A program made the translations under genes and the position numbers. From positions 305,009,115-305,073,114 of the forward strand of contig NC_080672.1 in assembly GCF_030247195.1 (NCBI RefSeq): DNA of 64,000 bases, read 5' to 3'. This stretch comes from Topomyia yanbarensis (Eukaryota; Arthropoda; Insecta; Diptera; Culicidae). The notes under the pieces were generated by a model. That model made no database searches and was not told the origin of the DNA. It saw only the letters and a list, made by a program, of their open reading frames with translations. Shown here piece by piece: positions 35,439-46,089 of this stretch (position 1 is its first letter; every line of letters begins with the position of its first letter).

Positions 35439-35640
35439 TGACTTAGTTTCGCTTCAAACAAAAACGACATAAGTCGGTTGCTCACAGTTCTGCTGCTTAC
35501 GTCAAGGTTCCAGTTTTCCTGAATTAGCCGGCAAAATTTGTCGGGATCCGATCGAGCTAAACGACGAATCATACGATCTGTGTGGACTGAGATTTTACGA
35601 TGCCTTCCACTTCCGGATTTCCGTTCTACGGTATATCATG

Positions 35641-37360
35641 CTTTTTTATTATTTTTGATATTCCTCCAATCGAAATTAAATATTGTACTGCAATGTGACG
35701 GTAGGTCACGTTCCTTTTTACGTTAGAAACGAAGAATCTCCGAATCTCTGCTGATTTTTAACCCATCTAGATAAAAACGAGTATCCTCAAAGTGAGCTAA
35801 TGTTTACATAAATTATTGGCATTTGATGTTTTTACCAGTACTACGATACGGAATGTGTCAAATTACAACGGAAAATTACGGATTCCGGAAGCCAACCACA
35901 ACAGATTTGACTTAAGCCGTTTTTGTTTACTTTTTATTTTCCGTAAATCAATAGAGTTTCAGCTAAACTTCACTACTGCAGAAGTATGCGTGATTAAGAA
36001 GTATAGTTGTGTTTGTGGCATCAAGGGATTGTGTGCCATACGATAATGTAGGGATGATCCTAAGACAAGACATGACAATAGTGGGGGTCGTTTTTGTTCC
36101 AATTTTACGTCAGAATGTTCCAGCTCCTGATTGGTTTAATCTGACTTTTTCCACCTTACGCAGTGTTACTGCAGGGATAGCAGAATGATGTTTGGCAGTG
36201 TTGCTATATTTATAGGAAAATAATATAATTACTTTTGACAAATAATATTATCGTTAAAAGAGTGAATAACCTACCTTGTCTCGTCTTTCACGGTAAGTGC
36301 GCTGCGTTTGCTCCCTGGACTATATTGCATATGTTCGATTGAAATGAAATATCCCGAATCTAATCTTCAAGAAGAATTGCATAACAAATAAACCCACAGC
36401 ATTACAATAGCATTATATCGGCTTTTTATACGCTCTATAATGGCACTAAATGTACTTTTAAAGTTTACATGCTTTAAAGATCCTTGAAGCATGTACGCGT
36501 TATATCAGCTTTATATACGCATATGAAGCAAGCGATAATACTAAATGTCTGCTGTACAGTTATGCATTATTGATGCTAATATAGAGCTTCATTGCATTGT
36601 TAATGCCGTAATGGAGTTTCAATGCAACATTAGTGCAAATGTATAGCAAATATGGCAATATGCAATGGCTTAATGCTTATGGTTACTTGGGTGGTGCTTT
36701 TTCGCAAGCGAATCTGTAATCTACTTGTTTGGCCGGTTTACGGTTTACTTTTCTGATATTTTTATAATTATTTCATCCAAAGTATTCGATTTAGTGCAGC
36801 GATTATGCCAAATGACTTCCAGACGCCCATTGATTGGTTGATTATGACTTTTTCCACTGTACGCAGTGTCACTGCAGGGATAGCAAAATGATGTTTGGCA
36901 GTGTTGCTATATTTATAGGAAAATAATATAATTACTTTTGACAAATAATATTATCGTTAAAAGAGTGAATAAATGAAGCAGAAATTTTGCGACAGAGTAG
37001 AACAAATATCTTCCACACGTTTGCCGTATACGTGGTCAATTAATTTAAACAAAAATAAGACAGCAACCAAACCGTAATCTAAAATTTGTCAGAAAATGGT
37101 TTCATCAAACCTTACTGAACACCCAGGACATGGAAAAACGGTGCCCTTTATTAATGTAATGGATTCAATATACAAAATATTGCAGGCATAAAATAAATTA
37201 ACAAGAACCCATTTTCATTTTAAAAAAATAGCAACACTGTTCGAAAGATTTCAGCAGGGTGGAAATCTGCGAAAAGAAGAATGTCGAATGAGGGCTTTGA
37301 AACGCAACAAATTAACCTAAAAATTTGGATTCTACGATATTGCTTTCTTAAACTACAGCA
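35641..37360. other. Gene-free stretch with a 120-bp duplication
   Basis: A segment at 36155-36270 recurs at 36858-36973 with few changes (GGGATAGCARAATGATGTTT through GTTAAAAGAGTGAATAA). 36715-36834 matches 40893-41010, a small TTTGGCATAA-type element, so this copy is a truncated relative. No coding sequence recognised. Confidence 0.55.
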
Positions 37361-37369
37361 AAAAAAAAT

Positions 37370-37865
37370 ACAACGGGCGAAACTGTATTTTTGTTTGTTT
37401 ATTTAAAGCTTCGCCCTCCACGCCCCATGCAAACAAACAGGGCGATACTTTTTTTGCTAGCAGTTTAGAGGCGAAACTGTTTTTTTTTCGTATTTTTTTA
37501 GGATTATCAAGCTCATACCAGCTGTAAATCGCTAAGTAACAATGATCGCTATTGAAAAACCCCGGACGAAATCGGTGGTGTAAAACGGTAGTTATTGTAA
37601 AAAAAAACGTAAGGGCGATACTTCAATGCTGATAGGTGGGACCGAAAAAGTAAACAATCGCCAAAGGGGCGATACTATCATTTTGTCAATTTCAATAGCA
37701 AAAACAAATTTTAATTTAATAATTTGAATTTTGGGTTTCGATCACTGAATCATGCAATCTAGGATGTAAAAAACACAATAGTTCTTAAATAGGAAATAAA
37801 ACCAAGTCTGGAAATAGTTGATTTTCTTTGAATGGTATCACTGCTAGTATCGCCCTTTTCAAGAA
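37370..37865. repeat. Cluster of GGGCGAAACT / GGGCGATACT words
   Basis: The words GGGCGAAACTG, GGGCGATACTT, GGCGAAACTG, GGGCGATACTTC and GGGCGATACTATC lie between 37375 and 37680, and AGTATCGCCC appears inverted at 37846. A second set of GGGCGA / TCGCCC words lies at 40155-40400. This resembles the motif-array elements, but ends and borders could not be fixed. Confidence 0.4.
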
Positions 37866-37879
37866 AAAGCGTTGAGTTG

Positions 37880-38420
37880 TTATCGATAGCAAGGGACATA
37901 CGTAGGATTTTTTTCCGATATTTTGATTTTAGGGGATACTTTGAAATTGTCATTAAAATTACCACATTATATTCTATTATTACGCATATTAAAACAATGC
38001 CAGAAACATAATCCTACGTACGTCGCTGGAGAAAATAGTTTTGAATATTCTGTGAAAATTTCAAAACAATCAAAAAAGATTTGTTCGAGTTACATTTCCG
38101 GCTAGCTCGAAAAGTGGTTTCGAAATGAAGGCGTTTAAAGCTTCTCGTACGCTTGGGATTTACCTAAGAGACTATATAGCAGACCTGAAAATTTTAACAT
38201 TTAGGTATTTTGTTAGCTTTTATTTTTAAACCCAATCCGATTTCCTGAAACTAAGTTCAATAATACTCTAAAACATATTTTTAAATGACTTTTCAATTTT
38301 ATTTTCCAAGAAATGGTTTTCCGGGTACTAGTACATTCCGGTCAATGGTTTCTCTGGCACCCCATTTCCCATTCCGAGATATAGTTTTCCAAGGAATGGT
38401 GTTCTTGGAAATAATATACA
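37880..38420. mobile_element. Degraded right half of a TTTCCCGGAA-array element
   Basis: From 37883 (GATAGCAAGGGACATACGTA) onward, blocks match the right half of the element at 14994-16931, including TACGTCGCTGGAGAAAATA (38020-38038 versus about 16120-16140) and a TACGCTTGGRRTTTACCTAA block. The end, 38310-38415, holds a decayed array of the GGGAAATGG / TTCCGGG words. The left half is absent. Confidence 0.65.
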
Positions 38421-38639
38421 AATGCAATTCCACGATTTCTTATCTTCGCTACCCAAATTGCGTACACTAAGCCGACAAAATACAAACGAGAAGCGCCGAA
38501 TTGTTTAAAAAATAATCCAAACATAAGGCAAGCATGAACTGTCATTTTAGAGAAACGTGAAAAATAACAGTCCATTTCAGTTACCAGAAAATTTGTCTAA
38601 GTGCAAAATCGTTATATGGAAAGGTCTATCGTACACGAT

Positions 38640-39470
38640 AAAAAATCTTCACGTTGATGGAAAGTGATTTGCAGTTGATTTCGCACTACTTGCTGAACAT
38701 TTCAATGCGATGTGTCAATCTATTGGAATGGATCATTTCAAAGCACTACGAAATCAACAGCAAATCACTTCCATTTGAAATGTGTTGCACATTGCTTCTA
38801 ATAGATCTTGCATTTAACTATATACGTATTTTTTACGGTATATCCCATTATGGATAACCTGAGAACAAATAATTACATAATAAATTAACCACAAGTAAAA
38901 TATACAATACTCACGTTCTACATTACTTTGGAAATGCAAGTTTTCCATTTTTACTCCTATTTCCGAGCATACGTTTGTAGTCGATTAAAGACTTTAGTGT
39001 TTTGACTCTTTTGACACTTGTAATTAAAGATGGAACCACTTAAATTCAATAGATTAGTACAGTGGTGCGAATTCATCGGATATTCATTTCAATTTAAAGA
39101 TCATTTCTATTAAATAGCTTTCAAAGACCAGGTCATTCTGATACGAGTTATAAATCCTTAGAAAATCAATGCTAAATCACTTCAATTGTTAGTGATACAT
39201 GATAAACTGATTCAAGTGCAACATCATTTGAATTAGTCGTGACATTTTTTTACCGTGTAGTTCATAACTACTATCAAGGGACTTTAGTTTAAGTGCTAAA
39301 ATCGCAATCGCAATATTTATATGGTGGAGCCATTCAAATTCAATGGATTTGAATAGTGGTGCGAATCCAACGGATATGCATTTCAATTTAAAGATAATAT
39401 CCCTTAAAAACTCTCAAAGCCAGACCACTTTAGGGTAATTTGTAAATCATTAGAGAATGTTAAACAACTT
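38640..39470. repeat. Two diverged ~290-bp tandem units
   Basis: Around 39020-39170 and 39315-39460 the same order of words recurs: GGTGCGAATyCAwCGGATAT, CATTTCAATTTAAAGAT, CTCAAAGmCCAG, and a TTAGARAATG end. Divergence is high. No coding sequence is recognised, and the surrounding sequence is AT-rich. Confidence 0.5.
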
Positions 39471-39490
39471 AAATTGGAAGCGAGTAATAA

Positions 39491-39661
39491 GCGGCCCTTA
39501 CACGTTCAATATTTTTGTCAATACCAGTATTGACGGTATTGTTACAATATTTCAGTCCCGTTTGAAATCCACATCGTCAATAAAAAAATTTCCATTACAC
39601 GTACAATACTTTTGTCAATACTCTCTAGTATTGACAAAAATATTGAACGTGTAAGGGCCGC
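39491..39661. mobile_element. 171-bp MITE with 34-bp perfect TIR
   Basis: GCGGCCCTTACACGTTCAAT opens the element, and its 34-bp terminus is repeated exactly in inverted orientation at the right end (39628-39661). A CGTACAATACTTTTGTCAAT-like second block suggests the interior is made of further TIR-like pieces. If one extra base is counted at each end, the flanks share ATA. No coding capacity. The perfect arms suggest recent activity. Confidence 0.85.
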
Positions 39662-40762
39662 TATACATTGATTAAGTGAATTATAAGTGACATTTTCTTA
39701 CAGTGCCCACGGCTCTGCCCAGCGGTTTGCAAAATATCCCTTTTTCGATCGCGCTGGGACTCGGAAGCTCACATGGGATTTTATTTGAACAAAAACAAAA
39801 ATAACAATATCGTGGTGCTTGAATAATATTTTGCAAACTGCAAACTTATTTAAGGTAAGTTTACACTATTTACTATTTTGAAATTGTATAAATCGATCAT
39901 GAATCGACCAAAGGGCCGAAGTCGCAATGATATCGAATCGAGAAAAATAGCTTTGAAAATTCGGTTCAGAAAATTAAATCGTATTTTAACAGTGTTTGCA
40001 TACTGCGCCTTCAAATGTATTGAAACACTTTGAAACAATACTAGTTTTCGGAAGCATAACTAAAATGTTTTATATAATAACGTTTTCGTTGATAAAATTG
40101 AAAACAGATTATTTCGCCGAGTGTTGTTATGAAATGTTGATTAGGCCATTTTTGAGTCGCCCTCTTGTTTTGACGACTCTCAATTTCGCCCTGCAGTGTC
40201 GCCAAAAAACAAAAATCAAATGTGGCTTTCGCCGTGCTCGCTGGAGGGGAAAATTTGTTATTCTTCCTGGGCGTAACAAGCACTTGGTTTTTGTTTAGGG
40301 CGATTCTGTTTACGGACCTTGTAAACAATGATGCTGTCAATTTCGCCTGTATACACTACCTTAGAAATGCAGAGGCGTAACCCGCCTGGCTTTTTGTTTA
40401 CAGTCGAAAGTCGGATCCGCCGTTTTGTTTTTTATTGATTTTCATGAAGTGTGAAATATTTATAAATGAGTTTTTATATTTTTTATAAAGTATTTTTACT
40501 CCTCTTTCAGATATTAATCAAATCTCTGTTTGTGTACATTTGTTAATTTCGCCCATTTGTCGGTTCACGATCGAAATGTTGGAGCGTCTCAGTATTCTGT
40601 ATACGATAAGTGAAGGAATCAATATTCCTGCACAGCTTGATAGCTCGTGATTTTGCGCCTGTTGTGCATTGCAAGAAATCGTGTTACGAAATAGTTATTT
40701 ACAAGGTTTATTTCAAATATTACAATAATTGTGATTTGGTAACAAAGGTCCACAATATTCCG
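39662..40762. other. Gene-free stretch
   Basis: No gene recognised. The frames around 39996-40340 on both strands overlap the GGGCGA-word cluster and have no known motif. One or more degraded MITEs are likely. Confidence 0.35.
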
Positions 40763-41031
40763 ATCGATGTCTATTTGGTATAAGCTCGTTTGGCATAAAA
40801 GTCAGTTGTCATGATGGCCGTTTGGCATAAGAGCGGGAAGGTGGCAAGCATTTTTATTAACCGTCGGAAGTGGTGCTTGTTCGCAAGCAAATCTGTAATC
40901 TACTCGTTTGCCCGGTTTACGGTTTATTTGTCTGATTTTGTAAATATTTCATCCAAAGTATTCGATTTAGTGCAGCGATTATGCCAAATGACTTCCAGAC
41001 GCCCATTATGGTGAGCGACCGTTATGCCAAA
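40763..41031. mobile_element. Small TTTGGCATAA-type array element
   Basis: TTTGGTATAA, TTTGGCATAA and TTTGGCATAA at 40770-40830 point right; TTATGCCAAA at 40979 and 41022 point left. AAGGTC borders the left side and GACCTT the right. The middle has a TTTACGGTTTA block shared with 36715-36834. It is a short relative, in motif and layout, of the 1693-3538 element. Confidence 0.6.
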
Positions 41032-41040
41032 TGACCTTAA

Positions 41041-41251
41041 GGTTGGACAGAGAAAGGGTAAAATTCGCAAACGAAAAAAGCAGTTTTTTTTCCACCGTAT
41101 GTCAGATCTTCATAAAAATCAATCAGCAGTACTGTAACAACATTCTACATACGCTGATTAATTTTTATGAAGATCTGACATACGGTGCACCGCGGTGTGG
41201 AAAATAAACTGCTTTTTTCGTTTGCGAATTTTGCGCATTCTCTGTCCAACC
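41041..41251. mobile_element. 211-bp foldback MITE with TTAA target
   Basis: GGTTGGACAGAGAAAGGGTA at the left and its inverse at the right, with arms of about 95 bp and a spacer of about 20 bp, flanked by TTAA (41037-41040 and 41252-41255). It abuts the TTTGGCATAA-type element. A sequence family different from 30567-31057, but with the same target. Confidence 0.85.
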
Positions 41252-41271
41252 TTAAGGTAAATTATTGTTAA

Positions 41272-41638
41272 GGCTCAAGTTACCTTTTTTGAGCATGTGT
41301 TAGAATTGAACGCTTGATAGTATGCGTAGGAAAAATGTGTTCAGTTTTGCCGCCGATTTATACTTATAAAGCATTCATTAAACTCTAAAAGAAGAACATC
41401 AGTCGATTTATTAGATTATCAAGATTCAAATCATGCAAAATAGTTGGTGGAAAAATAATTAACCGAGCGGGATGGTGCTTTTGAAAAAGTGGCTTTGGTT
41501 TTTTCACTACGCAGTTGTGTTGCGTGCCCCGGGACAGTGTGGTGGTGTGACGAAAAATCACCGCCACTTTTTCAAAAGCACCATTCCACCCGGTCAATTG
41601 TTTTTCCATCAACTATTTTGCATGACTTGAATCGTGAT
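41272..41638. mobile_element. Truncated copy of the GGCTCAAGTTACC foldback
   Basis: It starts after TTAA (41268-41271) and follows the 30567-31057 element through the left arm, centre and part of the right arm (ends near TTGAATCGTGAT), where it breaks off. Divergence from the other copy is moderate, so the family has been amplified more than once. Confidence 0.8.
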
Positions 41639-41954
41639 ATCTGCACTTACATCATGCTGGATCATCCAGCACAGTCTACCGAGAGGACGGAGTGAATGTG
41701 AACACTGGTCATGTTGTACTGGTTGTTGATCTGCAGAAGGTTTATTATACATTAAGATGGGTTTAAAATAACTTACGACGGTAATTTTATAGGTTAGTCA
41801 GCTGTCGCGCTTAGAAGGACTGAAGACTGTAATTTTCTCTCAACGACTTACAGCGTTCAAAGAGATGTTTGCTCCTATTAGGAACTATGCGAGATTGCAT
41901 TCAGTGATTCATTGCGCTTGGGACGAATCAACCAGTGGGTGGCGAAAGATTTGA

Positions 41955-42300
41955 TACAAGCGTTGTAAAAACCCAGGGCATTTTAAAGTCCGATGTCGAG
42001 TGCAAGCTAAAGCGCCTTTTCTTGGAAGGCAGAGGCAACAGACGCCAAGAGGATTCGGGTGATTGATCATGTAGCTCAAAATCAAGGTACTCAGAATCAA
42101 ATGCGATTGAGTCTAGCGAATCGTCGACGATCAACTTACCAAAACATATTACGCTTTCTATTAGGGAAACGAGTCTACTACGGTTACATGCGTGATTGGC
42201 ACATTGGAGTTTCACACCAGATGTGGGTGGACTCTGGAGCAGAAGCAAACCTGATTACCGATTTTGATTGGGAGAAATTGAAATAATCGGGAATCGAAGC
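41955..42300 (+). pseudogene. Gypsy gag end and protease
   Basis: A CCHC-like knuckle reads YKRCKNPGHFKVRC at 41957-41998; the first Cys appears as Tyr (TAC for TGC), so the zinc site is broken. Downstream, MWVDSGAEANLITDFDW at 42220-42270 is the aspartic-protease active site (D-S-G-A). The continuation toward RT (VLKGYANTIPLTV, 42333-42371) is in another frame. Confidence 0.7.
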
Positions 42301-42409
42301 GATGAGCCATAAAAATGGAACTGACCGTGTGCTAAAAGGTTATGCCAACACGATACCGCTTACGGTATAAGGTACTTTTAAAGCAGTTGTCCGGGTTGGT
42401 ACAAAAGCG

Positions 42410-43628
42410 GTGGTAGCCGAGTTTTTCGTGGTCCAGAGGGGACAACACGTTCTTTTGGGAGACACTACATCGAAACGTTTAGGAATATTGAAAGTCGGCA
42501 TGGGTATAGATCAGGTAACAGGAAATTTTGAACCTCTTTCTAAGATCACCGACGTTTGCGTGCATATTCACTTAGATCAAAATTTCAAATCAATATTTCA
42601 ACCAATGAGGAGAGTTCCGGTGCCACTAGAAGAAGCCGTTAACGACAAGCTTAATGGTGACCCAAGGATTTGCCTTGATCTGAGCACAATGAATGAAGCT
42701 GTTTTGATGGAAAGACATCCAATGCAATCGACGATTTCTAGAATTGGACCAAAAATGATCCGTAGCAAACTAGATGTCAAAGATTCATTTTTACAACTTG
42801 AACTGGATGAAGTTTCGAGAGATGCGATGGTGTTTCTCACAGCACGCAGATTGTACAGAATTAAGCGCATGTCATTCGGGCTGGTATCACCACCAGAGGT
42901 TTTTCAGAAAACAATGAACGCAATACACTCAAGTTTTTTTTTACGCGGTTTTTTTTTGCGCGGTATTTTTTTACGCGGTTTTTTTTACGCGGATTTTGAA
43001 ATTTACGCGGTTTTCATTTACGCGGATTTTGAAATTTACGCGGTTTTCATTTACGCGGTTTTTGAAATTTACGCGGTTTTCATTTACGCGGTTTTTGGAA
43101 TTTACGCGGTTTTCATTTACGCGGATTTTGGAATTTACGCGGTATCCATCAATGAGGTTCCCTTTATCGCGGATTCTTAAATTTAAGTGGTCTTCATTTA
43201 CGCGGATTTTGAAATTTACGCGGTTTTCATTTACGCGGATTTTGAAATTTACGCGGTTTTCATTTACGCGGATTTTGAAATTTACGCGGTTTTCATTTAC
43301 GCGGATTTTGAAATTTACGCGGTTTTCATTTACGCGGATTTTGAAATTTACGCGGTTTTCATTTACGCGGTTTTCATTTACGCGGCTCGTATCCCCCGCG
43401 TAAAAAAAACCTGAGTGTACTGGCTGGCTGTGAGGGGACCTGGTGGTACATTGACGTTTATATCGAAGGCAAAGATAAAGAGGAGCATGATGAACGTGTT
43501 GAAAAGGTATTGGCAATATTGAAAGCATGGAACGTACAACTCAACGGGGATAAATATATATTTGGGGTCGAGGAGCTCGAGTTTCTTGGTCATAAGATAA
43601 GTACAGGAGTAATACAGATGCTAAGGTA
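42410..43628 (+). pseudogene. Gypsy reverse transcriptase, split and mutated
   Basis: DPRICLDLSTMNEAVLMERH, RSKLDVKDSFLQLELDE (first catalytic Asp) and RMSFGLVSPPEVFQKTMN precede the MITE at 42926-43417. After it follow GTWWYID, then VYIEGKDKEEHDERVEKVL and LEFLGHKI. The catalytic box reads YIDV where YIDDV is expected: one Asp codon is missing, so this RT would be inactive even without the insertion. A frameshift near 43625 ends the readable part. Confidence 0.85.
42926..43417. mobile_element. 492-bp MITE built of a TTTACGCGG minisatellite
   Basis: The ends read CACTCARGTTTTTTTTACGCG from both sides and are flanked by TA (42924-42925 and 43418-43419). Almost all of the body is a 33-bp repeat made of two half-units, TTTTCATTTACGCGG and ATTTTGAAATTTACGCGG, about 12 unit equivalents, with one diverged patch at 43140-43190. 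Removing the element with one TA restores the RT frame. The long Phe-Thr-Arg and Tyr-Ala-Val frames on both strands are by-products of the repeat. Confidence 0.9.
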
Positions 43629-44960
43629 GAAGCTCTGGTTGCTTTCCAAAGGCATGAGAATACTGACGAGGTACGCAGCTTTCTGGGGTTAAACAACTAT
43701 TTAAACCGTTTTCTACCAAACTTGGCCACGATAGAAGCACCGCTACGAAATTTGACAAGAAAAGAAAACACGTTTCATTGGCTAGCCGAACCTGAAAATG
43801 CTTTCCACCAAATCAAGACAAGATTGTCTAATTCATCTTCTCTGGGATTTTATCAACGAGGAGATAGAATACTGGTGATGGCTGATGCCAGTCCGGTTGG
43901 CCTTGGGGGTTTGCTCATTCAGGTATTATCCAGACTGCCGACTACAAACCAGTTCCATTTGACCAACGAGAAGAAGTAATGATTAGGGAGATAACAGACT
44001 TTGCTTCGCACGCTGTGACTGTTCCTTGGGAAGAAATGGTGGAAGCTGCCAAATCGGCTACGGAATTACAGACGATTCTAGAGATGGTTGAACAATATAG
44101 ACGTTATGAACTGCCAATTAAGTTCCGGCTCTTCGCTAATGAATTTTGTAGAGTTGGAGACATCCTGTTACGCGAAGATCGTAGTGGTCCCTAGGATGTT
44201 ACGGGCCCGGTTCTTCGTATCGCTCACGAGGGGCATCTGGGAACCTCAATGATGAAATCAGCGTTGCGTTTATCGGTGTGGTGGCCCAGGATGGACAGAG
44301 ATGTGGAGACTTTCGTCTGAAATTGCCGTGGTTGTATATTGGTATCAGCACCAGATGCATGACAAGGAAACAAATGCCCGCAGGACCTTGGCAGGAAATA
44401 GCCGTTGATTTTATGGGACCATTGCCTGAAAGTCAATGGCTATTCGTGGTAGTGTACTATTATAGCCGCTTCGTATAAGTCGTGAAAATGAAGAATGTCA
44501 CTGCAATCGATACAATACGAGAATTATCGACGACATTTGATCTGTTTGAAGTCCCTATCACCATGAGAGCTGATAACGGGCCGCAATTGAACAGGGAATG
44601 TAATGAGCTTAGGCAGTTCTGCGAAGAATTAAATATTAAATTGGTTAACCCAATTCCGAACTGGCCTCAAGCGAATGGAGGGGTAGAGAGTCAGAATATA
44701 AGCATTTTGAAACGCCCACGAATCGCGCAGGAATTAGGCAAGAACTGGCGTATAGAACTGAGAAAATTCTTACTGACATACCATTCTACAATTTATTCGA
44801 CAACTGTAAAGACCCCTTCGGAGCTCATGTTCTGGCGCTGGATTAGAAATAGACTGCCATCGATACCGGAGTACAAGGAAGATGGGGAAGTTCGAGATAG
44901 GGATAAAATCGCCAAGGAAAAGGGGAACACACTTAATTTGAATTACTGGGTACAGTAAAA
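43629..44960 (+). pseudogene. Gypsy RNase H (deleted) and integrase
   Basis: VRSFLGLNNYLNRFLPNLA and MADASPVGLGGLL (first RNase H Asp) are followed abruptly at 43925 by VLSRLPTT from the RNase H end, so most of RNase H is deleted. Integrase has LRIAHEGHLG (the His-His part), then PAGPWQEIAVDFMGPLPES (first Asp), ADNGPQ (second Asp, 44572-44583) and NGGVESQN (Glu, about 44686-44700). A zinc-site Cys region and a stop near 44476 are damaged. Confidence 0.85.
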
Positions 44961-45411
44961 TTTTGCTGGGGTTTTGAACAGCAAACCGTTCGGTAATCAA
45001 TTCAGTAAAACAATTCGATTACCGAACTCTCCGCAATCCGTTCTCTCCAAACGTCAAAAAATACTGGTCAGTCAGCAGTTTCCTCTGAAAATGGCGACTT
45101 GACAGATGATTTGCTGTACCTGTTTTGTAAGTTTTTGACGAGGTTCGGTAATGTTGGTACAATTTTGCCGAACAATCAGTCAGTATTTTACTGAATAATG
45201 TTTATGTACCGAAAAAAACATAAGTACTGATAAATTCAGTGAAAAATATTGCGGGTTTCAGCAAATTATTCGAAAAATTACTGAAAATCGCTAAAAAGTG
45301 AAAACTTTACCGCAATTTTTTAAACAACTTGCTGATAGCTCCGTAAAAATATCACTTTACTGTTCATGTCGTCAAAAGAAATTACTGAACAACTTTTGGC
45401 TGGTTTAGTGT
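44928..45411. mobile_element. 484-bp MITE in the gypsy integrase
   Basis: The left end (ACACTTAATTTGAATTACTG) and the right end (reverse complement ACACTAAACCAGCCAAAAG) are imperfect inverted repeats that become more alike around a GTWCAGTAAWWTYTTTTG block. GAA flanks it on both sides (44925-44927 and 45412-45414). Removing it with one GAA restores the integrase frame, which supports a 3-bp duplication. Confidence 0.72.
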
Positions 45412-45414
45412 GAA

Positions 45415-45781
45415 GGAATACTCCGATAATAAACGGAAGGCTTGTAGCAATGATATTGAAGAGGGGGAATATGTCTACGTTAAACGACAGAGAAAGGAAA
45501 ACAAATTGGCTGCCGATTATTCTTCGGAGCTGTTCAAAGTAATCAAACGAATGGGGTCAGAAGTTAAAGTCAAATCATTGATATCCGGGAACGAATACAA
45601 ACGCTATGTATCACATCTTAAGAAAGCAGAAGTACAAGCACAGGGGACAGATAGACGATCAGAATATTCTCAAACAGGGTTACCAATAAGGGCGGAAAAT
45701 TCTAACGCCGAGAATTGCTTAGATGACCTTCGACAGGATGAGTTTAGAGAAGATGAATCGACGCAAGATGCAGGTGCCTGA
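45415..45781 (+). pseudogene. Gypsy integrase C-terminal tail
   Basis: EYSDNKRKACSNDIEEGEYV and VKRQRKENKLAADYSSELFK are the basic C-terminal DNA-binding region (GDxVxVK type) of a gypsy integrase, followed by a Glu/Asp/Gln-rich end and TGA at 45779. The frame is intact over 120 codons and continues from the block before the MITE. Confidence 0.8.
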
Positions 45782-45867
45782 GAACCAGATAAACGAAGAC
45801 GTTTGGCACCCAAGAGGTTCCAAGACTACGTGCCTTTTTAAAAAATAAAAATAAAAGATAAGGTGGG

Positions 45868-46072
45868 ATGTAGGGTTCTATTAGGGTGACGTACCTTAAA
45901 GAAGAATATATTGAGCGATGAACAGTGATTTGACAGATAGAGAGGAGAAAAGAGGAACGAGAGAGTGGACTGGACGGATGGTAGAAAAAGGAAGTGCGGA
46001 ATAAAGAAAGGCTTTTAAAGTGTAAAAGTGCTTTTAAATTACATTAGTAAGTGCCACGTTCGAACTGTTACA
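45868..46072 (+). repeat. Candidate 3' LTR of the gypsy element
   Basis: A purine-rich tract (AAAAGATAAGGTGGGA) directly precedes TGTAGGGTTC, and the segment ends GAACTGTTACA, giving the TG...CA ends of an LTR, 205 bp long. Its position just after the integrase tail fits. Without a 5' partner this stays a candidate. Confidence 0.5.
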
Positions 46073-46089
46073 CTGTCTCCACCAAGTTA

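Larger units (their letters stand above)
34480..35640 (-). pseudogene. Second Tc1-like transposase relic
   Basis: On minus from 35640: SGSGRHRKISVHTDRMIRRL and LNLDVSS-type RTVSNRLM (the N-terminal DNA-binding region), then TNFWKQIIWTDESKYELKTL near 35055-35000 (first catalytic Asp), SLRKMNEMIYFPAGQDNDPQHISKV near 34695-34630 (second Asp in DNDPQH), and PPQPPDLNPMEHLL near 34580-34540 (third acidic region). Several frameshifts, a stop, and two small insertions (34863-34991 and about 35200-35440) break it. Unlike the element at 5748-7422, its TIRs were not found. Confidence 0.85.
41940..45867 (+). mobile_element. Ty3/gypsy LTR retrotransposon, degraded, + strand
   Basis: Gag zinc-knuckle end, protease, RT, RNase H and integrase are in canonical Ty3/gypsy order on +. 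Two MITEs interrupt it (42926-43417 in RT, 44928-45411 in integrase), and it carries several frameshifts, a deletion in RNase H and stop codons. A candidate 3' LTR starts at 45868. No matching 5' LTR was found, so the left end is truncated or replaced. Confidence 0.85.

Noticed and set aside
41690..42200. 5' LTR of the gypsy element
   Set aside because: No match to the candidate 3' LTR at 45868-46072 was found in this interval.
42971..43528. Long open frames on both strands with repeated Asn-Glu-Asn-Arg-Val or Phe-Thr-Arg units
   Set aside because: The 33-bp minisatellite has a length divisible by three and few stops, so all frames stay open. TA borders and TIRs show that it is a MITE.
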